A DNA stretch of 64,000 bases. Source: Candidatus Heimdallarchaeota archaeon. Lineage in GTDB: Archaea > Asgardarchaeota > Heimdallarchaeia > Heimdallarchaeales > Heimdallarchaeaceae. The position numbers were made by a program, and so were the translations under genes. Of this stretch, positions 24,999-32,222 are shown one piece after another (position 1 is the first letter of the stretch; every line of letters starts with the position of its first letter). Below the pieces are notes generated by a model. It did not search any database, was not told the DNA's origin, and saw only the letters and a list, made by a program, of their open reading frames with translations. The stretch covers positions 1-64,000 of the forward strand of contig JAHLWR010000018.1 of the NCBI GenBank assembly GCA_019057815.1, in the 5' to 3' direction.

Positions 24999-25964
24999 AT
25001 GGTAATAAATCTTATGCTTTTTCCTAGTATTGACATTAATCCACTGGCTGCCGTTGTAATCTATGATATCAAGGGTTTAATCATTTATCAACTCGAGAAT
25101 ATGATTAGTGAAAATGAAAATAGACAGATTGATCAATTATTCATTCAACCATTAGAATTTAATGATTGGGTACGAAGATACAAAGAGATCACAATATTCA
25201 GAGGAGCATTTCGAGCAACTTATATAACATTCCTTGATGTCACTGTCTTGTTTGTATCTAGGATAAACAACATTGCACCTGAGATTAGACCAATAATTAA
25301 CAAATTTGTTTATCTACTCGGAAGGAAAGTTTTATTGAATTTGGAAAAAGAAAATAAAACAGAATTGGGCTTTTTTACAATTAGGGCTATAACTCAACCA
25401 GAAGCTGTAAAAACAGAAATATTTAGTGTCTTTTCTCGCTTAGGTATAGATAGAATGACACCCCCAACGCCCATTATACAAAAAGAAGCAGTAAAGGAAT
25501 TAATTGAAGGTCAAGTTAAAACTTTCGAAAGTATAAAACCGTTTGAAAGTGTTCCTCAGATACCAGTGTCAGAGATGACACAAGAGATTCTAGATGATGC
25601 AATAAAGAGAGCTGCAACATCACTATTATTTTCATCTATCAGATCATGTGAATCTCAATCAGCGGCAGCTTTTATTTTTCCCAAAGAAGATGGTGCTATT
25701 GGAGAACTTTACGCTGGTAATTTAGAAGAAAAGAAAATTGTTTTTGTTCTTGAAACTATTAGTAAATTCCCAAGAGTCATAAATGAAATGATTCATTCAA
25801 AGGATAATATCAAAGTGCTAAATGCTGAGGTTGTACAAATTATTGTTGAAGAATGCTATGATGGACGAATATTAATAGGTATGACTACGAATGTAAGTGA
25901 TGTCATAAATGTAGCCTATAAATTTAAGATAATTAAAATAGTTTTCAAGAATATGGGATTGTAA
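24999..25964 (+). CDS. Two-domain longin-like protein with the shared C-terminal domain (copy C)
   Basis: The open frame begins at 24903, but the first 32 residues are hydrophobic and unlike the rest. I prefer the ATG at 24999, which gives about 321 residues. The first domain (NPLAAVVIYDIKGLIIYQL, a helix-turn, then ATYITFLDVTVLFVS) has a longin/Roadblock-like order. The second domain, near the C-terminus, is the third copy of the shared module: AAAFIFPKEDGAIGELYAG, FVLETISKFPRVINEM and IKVLNAEVVQIIVEECYDG. It is divergently arranged with copy B. Function unknown; a role in a small-GTPase or vesicle-like regulatory system is only inferred from the folds. Confidence 0.6.
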   Translation: MVINLMLFPSIDINPLAAVVIYDIKGLIIYQLENMISENENRQIDQLFIQPLEFNDWVRRYKEITIFRGAFRATYITFLDVTVLFVSRINNIAPEIRPIINKFVYLLGRKVLLNLEKENKTELGFFTIRAITQPEAVKTEIFSVFSRLGIDRMTPPTPIIQKEAVKELIEGQVKTFESIKPFESVPQIPVSEMTQEILDDAIKRAATSLLFSSIRSCESQSAAAFIFPKEDGAIGELYAGNLEEKKIVFVLETISKFPRVINEMIHSKDNIKVLNAEVVQIIVEECYDGRILIGMTTNVSDVINVAYKFKIIKIVFKNMGL

Positions 25965-25997
25965 AATATTAAGATTTCACTATCATTATAACAACTA

Positions 25998-26007
25998 TTT
26001 TATATAT
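25998..26007 (+). promoter_or_regulatory. TATA box of pdaD
   Basis: TTTATATAT ends about 27 bases before the ATG at 26034. Transcription would begin near 26029, after the upstream in-frame TTG at 26025. This favours the ATG as the translation start and gives an almost leaderless transcript. Confidence 0.5.
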
Positions 26008-26033
26008 CACAAATTGTTTTTTGGTTGAACATT

Positions 26034-26603
26034 ATGGCATTACCTACAAGATTTTGGACTACTTCTGGTGTAGGGGAATCAGATTTTTCTGAATTAGATG
26101 CTATTGACCAAGCTCTTATAAAATCAGGAATTGGATATCAAAATTCTATTCCAGTTTCATCTGTACCTCCTGGTGAAGAAATATTTCCTAAAATTGATTC
26201 CAAAATAGGTTTAACACATGTCTTTATAGACAATCACTGGGAATTACTTCCTATAAGCTCAACAATTCATACTGTAAAAGCTATTAATACAGGTGTGAAA
26301 GGAGACTTATTAGTTAGTGCAATAGCTCTAGCCAAAGTCAAGCTTGTTTCTAGTGAAAAACCTATTGAGTTTGTTCTAGCGTATGAAAATATAGGAAATG
26401 AACTCGATGTAACAACTGAGTACGCAATAAAGGGAGTGGAAAAATTAGTCAATAAACGTCATCTCATTGTTGATACTTCTTGGGGAGAATCAGGCTACAA
26501 AACTGTTATCTCAAGCTTAGAAGTTAAGTTAGAATTCGGTTGTTCAGCTGTTTTTGTAGTTTTTGACCCTTTTACTTATAAGTATAAACTTGTTACTTCC
26601 TAA
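26034..26603 (+). CDS. pdaD: Pyruvoyl-dependent arginine decarboxylase
   Basis: This protein matches the PvlArgDC family. The N-terminal stretch (LPTRFWTTSGVGESDFSELDAIDQAL) is typical, and the self-cleavage site is PVSSVPPGEE, with Ser42-Ser43 numbered from the ATG. The proenzyme cuts itself there to create the pyruvoyl cofactor. It makes agmatine from arginine, the first step of archaeal polyamine synthesis and also the source of agmatine for tRNA-Ile2 agmatidine. At 189 residues it is somewhat longer than the classic 165-residue form. No AdoMet decarboxylase or agmatinase is next to it. Confidence 0.85.
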   Translation: MALPTRFWTTSGVGESDFSELDAIDQALIKSGIGYQNSIPVSSVPPGEEIFPKIDSKIGLTHVFIDNHWELLPISSTIHTVKAINTGVKGDLLVSAIALAKVKLVSSEKPIEFVLAYENIGNELDVTTEYAIKGVEKLVNKRHLIVDTSWGESGYKTVISSLEVKLEFGCSAVFVVFDPFTYKYKLVTS

Positions 26604-26682
26604 TGTATATTGTAGTATAAGACAAAAAGAATAAAATATAGATGTCAAATACATCATCCAAGCACCGTAAAAGTGAAGAGAA

Positions 26683-28545
26683 ATGAACCATAAAAAACTA
26701 CTATCCTTATATTTGTTAATAATTATGACACTAGCTTTTGTAATAGGTATAATTCCAAGTAACATTGTTAAAGGAGAAACATCATCAGCTCCAAAGTTTG
26801 AGAGTTTGGAAGCAGATGATAATCCTGTAGGCAATCAAATTTCATTTTCTAATGGAACTATAATATCAGTTGAATACTCTGTCGACCGATATGCTGGAAT
26901 TGATGGAGTGCTAATTATAGGACAAGGATCAAATCTAACAGAAATAGTTGAAAACGCTTTATCACTAAACTTTTCCTCTTCATTTAGAGATAGATCGTAC
27001 TATACAGGTTCATTTAATTTAACGGAAAATACATATTTCAAAGGATATTCATATGTTGGTCTGGAAACAAACGGTACAGAAGAAGAAGTGGAAATATTCA
27101 ATCACCTCGGTTCATGGCATTATCTCTATGTTTCAGATAATGAAGGAGAAATACTTCCTCCAGAGATGTATACAAAACCAGTAAATACATCAAATACGGA
27201 TAAACAAGGAGTTTATTACACTCATACTGACCAAGAAATTACTTTCTATTATCAAATTCACAATGGTGATGAGAATGACTCAGTAACTCTTGTCCTTTCA
27301 ACTCATAAAGAAAAAATAACGAATGGTATTTTAACAGAATTTGATGAAGATGTAACTTTTATTCAGATGGAATACGATAATTTTACAGATACTTCTTCAG
27401 GAGATCCTATTTTCCAACATACCTTAAATTTCACTTATAGAACATTATACTTTACAGCAAATAATTCATATGGCTGGGATTCCTGGTCTAATGATGTTTT
27501 AACAACAAATATAAACATTTACGAAATCAATAACGGATTCTATTTCGAGTCAGAACCTTCGATAGATGACCAAAAATATACTGATATTGATGATGTAGAG
27601 TTCACAATTAAAGCTTACAATTCAACAACAAATGAAACCTATGGTATCAGTTATTATGTTGTTGAGAGCGCAGATAATGATACAAGAATTGTAGAATGGA
27701 CAGAAATTAATGGAACTTTTACCACAGAGTATAATGAGACGGTAACTGAAGATTACAACACAACTGTAAGAGAATATAATTGTAGTTTAGGAATATTTAA
27801 CGCTAACAACATTATCTACTATGAAAGTTACAATATTTATTCTAATGAGTACTATAATGAAACAAGCGGTATTTACCACAAATTGCTTATTTATGACTCT
27901 CGTCCTCAACTATCCCTTTACCCCTATAATCAGGCATATACAAACAATCCAAGTGTGACATTCACTTATGAAATTGAACTTGTTAGAGGAAATATTACAG
28001 AAATCCTACTTGATTTTGGTGATGGAAGTCCAATTGCCAATTTAACAGATGATGAAGATAATTCAACAACACATGAATACAGTGCAACAACTAAGTCTTA
28101 TAATATAACTTTAACAGTGACCTGCTCACTTGGCACAAACAATACAATTACTCATCTATTAACTCTTGACATTGAAAATCCTGTAGTTAATATCATCAGC
28201 CCAACAACAAATAGCACAGTAAGTTATAATGGATACGTTGAAATGTACTTCGAGTGGGATGATAATTTAGGTATCAGGAAAGTATGGGTAGACTGGGGTG
28301 ATGGAACAGTATGGAATGCTACTGGAGACAATTTTGCATCACATATTTATGCTAATAATGGAACCTATGAAGCAACAATAATGGTTGAAGATTTAGCAGG
28401 AAACATATCAAACAAAACAATTATCTTTTCTATATATATCGTAACATCAACCTACTCAGAACCGACGCCACTTGCAACTTTTACTGTAATCACAGCTATC
28501 TCAGTAATTGCATATTTTGGAAATAAAAAGAGAAGAGATAACTAA
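26683..28545 (+). CDS. Cell-surface protein with PKD-like domains and C-terminal anchor
   Basis: A 620-residue protein with a signal peptide (residues 1-29, LLSLYLLIIMTLAFVIGII) and a C-terminal membrane helix (ATFTVITAISVIAYFG) followed by a basic stop-transfer end. The region from about 420 onward holds two PKD-like beta domains with the motifs LLDFGDGSP and VWVDWGDGTV, each followed by a strand-rich half. Asn-x-Ser/Thr sites are abundant, consistent with a glycosylated outer-surface protein. The first 400 residues are beta-rich without a known signature. It is probably an adhesin or S-layer-associated protein; the ligand is unknown. Confidence 0.75.
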   Translation: MNHKKLLSLYLLIIMTLAFVIGIIPSNIVKGETSSAPKFESLEADDNPVGNQISFSNGTIISVEYSVDRYAGIDGVLIIGQGSNLTEIVENALSLNFSSSFRDRSYYTGSFNLTENTYFKGYSYVGLETNGTEEEVEIFNHLGSWHYLYVSDNEGEILPPEMYTKPVNTSNTDKQGVYYTHTDQEITFYYQIHNGDENDSVTLVLSTHKEKITNGILTEFDEDVTFIQMEYDNFTDTSSGDPIFQHTLNFTYRTLYFTANNSYGWDSWSNDVLTTNINIYEINNGFYFESEPSIDDQKYTDIDDVEFTIKAYNSTTNETYGISYYVVESADNDTRIVEWTEINGTFTTEYNETVTEDYNTTVREYNCSLGIFNANNIIYYESYNIYSNEYYNETSGIYHKLLIYDSRPQLSLYPYNQAYTNNPSVTFTYEIELVRGNITEILLDFGDGSPIANLTDDEDNSTTHEYSATTKSYNITLTVTCSLGTNNTITHLLTLDIENPVVNIISPTTNSTVSYNGYVEMYFEWDDNLGIRKVWVDWGDGTVWNATGDNFASHIYANNGTYEATIMVEDLAGNISNKTIIFSIYIVTSTYSEPTPLATFTVITAISVIAYFGNKKRRDN

Positions 28546-28605
28546 ATTTCTTCTTACACTTTATTTTCAATTGTTTTATTGAATGGTTAGGTATGAGTTT
28601 ACTCT

Positions 28606-30513
28606 TTAAGATGAAAAGAACAAATCTAAAGAGTAACTTTTTTGTTCTTCTGCTCTTAAAGGAGGTATTTTCATTTGAAGAGTAAGATACTTTCCATAGA
28701 AACTAGATTTAATATTCCATTTGATTGAAGATGGCAGCTTGATGTTGACTCTATAGTTTGCCTTCTTATTCGATATCTCTATATCACAGCCTTCTTTTTC
28801 ATTAATGACGAAGCTGTGAGTGATATCATCTTGAGTTGTCAACATATCATGATATAAACAAATATTGAGTTTAGATAAGCTATAGAGAATCATTTCTCCT
28901 TCAGTAGCATTATTACCAATATTCTTAAAGTCGTATTTGATGTTAATACGCTTAGAATTGGAGTAGAGTGTGTATGTTTTTTCAAGCAGAATATTATGAA
29001 CAGTAAAACAAGAGAAAGTGATAGCTGTACCTGTTTCATTCATCACATATCCATTATTGTACCACTCATGGAATAGATTAAATTGTCCCAATTGTCTTTT
29101 AGAGATAATGTCATGCATTAAACCATAATCTGGTTCTTGAGTAAAAGGATTGGTGATAAGAGAAGGAGAAGGAGTCATCGTAACAACTTTACCTTCTTCT
29201 AAATCAATAATATTGCTTAGAACTCCACCTTTAGTCTCAAAAGAACAAAAAAGATTTCCTTCTTTATAAGCTAATTGAGAAAATCGTTTCGATTTGAAGC
29301 TGAATTGAGGGGTTGAATTTTGTTGGCTAGCATTAACCCACATTTCAAGTATTTTACCCACTAGATTTAGATGATTAATGCTATCCCAAATAGAAACAAG
29401 TTTTGAGAAATTTACATTTTTAATATATTCACCGAAAATTGGAAAGCAAAAATTGTGTAGAGTGGTTAAAAAGAAATTACATGTATATGAAATTAAACTA
29501 TCAAATGGTTTCTTGAAGCGCTCTTGAATAATATCAGTTAGCTTCTCTATACTTTTTAAAGAAATCATTCCTTTCTCAAACAGGGAAACAAAATAATCAC
29601 AAGTTGATGATTTGTATTCAAATTCTCTTTTTTCCTTTAGATATGATAATTCATAGGGAAGAGCAGAAGGAATTTCCAATTCTTCTATAGAATCTAGAGT
29701 ATTAGGAATCTCAGAAGGTTTAATATGTTTTATAGGAAGTTCAGCCAAAACATATGTCCCATTAAAAAAATTATCAAAATCAAATTCTGTTGGAAATTTA
29801 GGGAACTTTAAATCATTGAAATCTAGAGTCATTAGAGCTACTATATCCTCATCACCTTCTTCTGAATAATTTAATGCTTGTTGAGCAAAACCAATGAAAT
29901 TTTTAAATTGTCCTGACTTGAGATATTTTGAAAAACGATCAGGGAATAGAGAGAAACCACTATGAAAGTTAAAAGAGGGTATAGCAATAATTTCACTGTT
30001 TTTTAATTTGTAGGGTCTAATATTGTCCTTTGAAGGAATTAAAACAGGTTTGGCAGCTAATGCTTGTTCTATTATATACCAGTCCATGATAATATACTCG
30101 CACTTGAAGTCCTCTAAAATGCTAATAACTCTATCATCCCAGATCCCAAAAGGAGGATAAAATCCCTTAATATATTTCTCTGGGTAGATTTCCCTTAAAT
30201 GTTGAAAAGAACTTTTCATTTGATAACTTAGATATTCAAGTTCATTAGGAGAAAAAGTAGGTACATAGTTTGAATAAAACGAGTCAGATAATTCAAAATT
30301 CTTGGTTAAACATAGCTTTGAAACATCTTTTATGAAGGGTTCTTTATCCCATAAATTTGAAAAGAGAAAGAGAGAATTCATCGAAACTGTGCCACACAAT
30401 TGAGGATTAGATTTAAACCACATCAACACTTGATCACATAGATTTCGCAAATCCTCTGTTATTGGCTCTAGAAACCAAGAGAAATTATAATGGGTTGACA
30501 TATAGAATGTCAT
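28606..30513 (-). CDS. GH57/polysaccharide-deacetylase-like barrel protein
   Basis: A 635-residue protein. The N-terminal half has the layout of GH57 barrels (FYMSTHYNFSWFL, later SYQMKSSFQHL and CEYIIMDWYIIEQ). However, the position where GH57 has its nucleophile Glu reads GFYPPFGIWDDRVISIL. That resembles the FRPPxG motif of NodB-type polysaccharide deacetylases instead. The C-terminal part (about 420-635) is a beta-sandwich, as in alpha-amylase C-domains. It may be a deacetylase or an inactive relative that binds glucan. No signal peptide is seen. The intact GH57 at 718 is a separate gene. Confidence 0.65.
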   Translation of the reverse strand: MTFYMSTHYNFSWFLEPITEDLRNLCDQVLMWFKSNPQLCGTVSMNSLFLFSNLWDKEPFIKDVSKLCLTKNFELSDSFYSNYVPTFSPNELEYLSYQMKSSFQHLREIYPEKYIKGFYPPFGIWDDRVISILEDFKCEYIIMDWYIIEQALAAKPVLIPSKDNIRPYKLKNSEIIAIPSFNFHSGFSLFPDRFSKYLKSGQFKNFIGFAQQALNYSEEGDEDIVALMTLDFNDLKFPKFPTEFDFDNFFNGTYVLAELPIKHIKPSEIPNTLDSIEELEIPSALPYELSYLKEKREFEYKSSTCDYFVSLFEKGMISLKSIEKLTDIIQERFKKPFDSLISYTCNFFLTTLHNFCFPIFGEYIKNVNFSKLVSIWDSINHLNLVGKILEMWVNASQQNSTPQFSFKSKRFSQLAYKEGNLFCSFETKGGVLSNIIDLEEGKVVTMTPSPSLITNPFTQEPDYGLMHDIISKRQLGQFNLFHEWYNNGYVMNETGTAITFSCFTVHNILLEKTYTLYSNSKRINIKYDFKNIGNNATEGEMILYSLSKLNICLYHDMLTTQDDITHSFVINEKEGCDIEISNKKANYRVNIKLPSSIKWNIKSSFYGKYLTLQMKIPPLRAEEQKSYSLDLFFSS

Positions 30514-30686
30514 TAGGATAGAGTAATTTTTCTAATTTAAAACAGCTTCCTTTATAATAATTGAGCACCTAGTTCATTTAAAACAAACTTAAGTATAAAA
30601 CATAATAATTAACTAAATATAGAAACTAAATTCTCTTATTACAAAGCGTATAGCTGGTAAATTTTGAAAATAATGTAAAAAGATAC

Positions 30687-30697
30687 CTTTAAATACC
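30687..30697 (+). promoter_or_regulatory. TATA box of the TFB gene
   Basis: CTTTAAATACC is a strong archaeal TATA box about 50 bases before the GTG start of tfb. It predicts a leader of around 25 bases. TFB itself acts at such boxes. Confidence 0.5.
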
Positions 30698-30744
30698 AGA
30701 ATGCACAATGTTTTATTAACCACTTGAGTAGTAACTTTATGTGA

Positions 30745-31710
30745 GTGAAAAAGAAGATGACAGTGCTTACTTGTTTCAATTGCAGTTCAGAAGAAATAGT
30801 AACAGATAAGGTTAGGGGAGAGTATACCTGCTCAAACTGTGGTTTAGTAATATCAAGAATTATTGATTCGTCACCTGAATGGCGAGCATTTACAGGAGCT
30901 GAGAGAGCTAGTAGAAGCAGAGTTGGAGCCCCTATTTCTGCGCTTAAAGCAGATTATGGCATATCATCGCAGATATGTGGTGGTAGTAGAGATATATTTG
31001 GTAACAAACTCAATCCTACTGTTGTCGCAAAAATGCGTAGGTTACGCTGGCTAAATAGACGTGATTCAAGATCACATATCCGCAATTTACGCATAGCTTT
31101 ACGAGAACTTCGTAGGATAGCAAGTCAATTAGAACTATGTGAAGAGATTGCAGAAGCAGCTGCTACAACCTATAGAAAAGCGTTAAAAGCAGATTTAATC
31201 AGGGGAAGAAGTATTGAATCAATGGTTGCGGCTGCACTCTATATTGCTGCTCGTCAGTATAGTAATCCTATTATGCTCAAAGATATTGAAAAACAAATTA
31301 ACGCAGACAGAAAAGTCATTGCTCGATGTTTCAGATTATATGTTCAAGAACTAAACATAAAACCAACACCAGTTAATCCAGCAATACTAGTAGCAAAACT
31401 ATGTGATGAGCTTGAATTGACAACTCAAACACAAAATGAAGCTGTTAAAATACTAGAAGAGAGCAAATCAAAAAGATTAGATGTTGGCAAGAATCCTATG
31501 AGTATTGCAGCTGCGGCAATATATATAGCTGGAATAAGAACAGGAGAACGAAGAACCCAACAACAAGTTGCAAAAGCGGCAAAAACAACTCCAGTAACTC
31601 TAAGAAATCGTTTCAGAGAAATTGTTGATTCCCTTGAACTTGCTAATGTTGTAGTGAAAAGAGGTGCAGCATCAGCACCAGTATATGTTCGTGACCCCTG
31701 GAAATTTTAA
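30745..31710 (+). CDS. tfb: Transcription initiation factor B (TFB)
   Basis: TFB is the archaeal TFIIB homologue that recruits RNA polymerase to TBP-bound promoters. The 321-residue protein has the N-terminal zinc ribbon (Cys10, Cys13, Cys29, Cys32), the B-finger/linker (SSPEWRAFTGAERASRSRVG) and two cyclin repeats with motifs such as SIESMVAAALYIAARQ and NPMSIAAAAIYIAGIR. Length and architecture are normal. The start is GTG at 30745; an ATG four codons downstream is possible. The strong TATA box upstream suggests its own promoter. Confidence 0.93.
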   Translation: MKKKMTVLTCFNCSSEEIVTDKVRGEYTCSNCGLVISRIIDSSPEWRAFTGAERASRSRVGAPISALKADYGISSQICGGSRDIFGNKLNPTVVAKMRRLRWLNRRDSRSHIRNLRIALRELRRIASQLELCEEIAEAAATTYRKALKADLIRGRSIESMVAAALYIAARQYSNPIMLKDIEKQINADRKVIARCFRLYVQELNIKPTPVNPAILVAKLCDELELTTQTQNEAVKILEESKSKRLDVGKNPMSIAAAAIYIAGIRTGERRTQQQVAKAAKTTPVTLRNRFREIVDSLELANVVVKRGAASAPVYVRDPWKF

Positions 31711-31848
31711 GTGTTTTCTTACTTCAGGGAATTCTTGACTTTTAGAAGAAATTAAGAGAATTTATTGTTATTTTTGTATTACGACGATGTTATTACTGTA
31801 TTAATCTGATTTTAAGTATCTGTGTACTTCTCCTAAATAGGTGTTAGT

Positions 31849-32205
31849 TTGGATATTAGAAGAATCAAGAAAAAAGTGAAGAGGAAAGATGTTTCTTTTA
31901 CTCCTGAAGATTCTACACACATTCCTGGTGTAAAATTTTACTCTCTTCAAGATTTTGTTAAAGCAGAAAGGATATTTGATGAGGTTTCTCGTGGGAATTT
32001 AGTCTTTCTAAATATTGAAAGAATTTCTAATGTTCCAGAGCGGAAGATCGAATTTCTTAACTCCTTGAAACAATATTCATCTAAAATTAATGCTACCATT
32101 AAAATGGTCTCTTTAGAGACTCTTATGGTTGCTCCTGAAACTGTTCCTATCGAAATTCGTACTCTTTCATCCCAAATAGACGTTGATCAAGAAGAAGAGG
32201 TTTAG
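31849..32205 (+). CDS. SepF-like cell-division protein (DUF552 family)
   Basis: A 118-residue protein with the SepF-type core. The strand-helix region FYSLQDFVKAERIFDEVSRG is followed by NLVFLNIERISNVPERKIEFLNSL and IKMVSLETLMVAPETV, which matches the order of the SepF fold. In archaea SepF anchors FtsZ to the membrane by an N-terminal amphipathic helix. Here the N-terminus is basic (MDIRRIKKKVKRK), which could serve this role. No ftsZ is in this window. Start is TTG. The Asp/Glu-rich end is unusual but may be disordered. Confidence 0.6.
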   Translation: MDIRRIKKKVKRKDVSFTPEDSTHIPGVKFYSLQDFVKAERIFDEVSRGNLVFLNIERISNVPERKIEFLNSLKQYSSKINATIKMVSLETLMVAPETVPIEIRTLSSQIDVDQEEEV

Positions 32206-32222
32206 GGTTGAAATAACTTCTA

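Noticed and set aside
18860-25964. Ras-like GTPase partner within the cluster
   Set aside because: No GxxxxGKS/T plus NKxD frame was found in the region; a GTPase link remains only an expectation from the Roadblock family.
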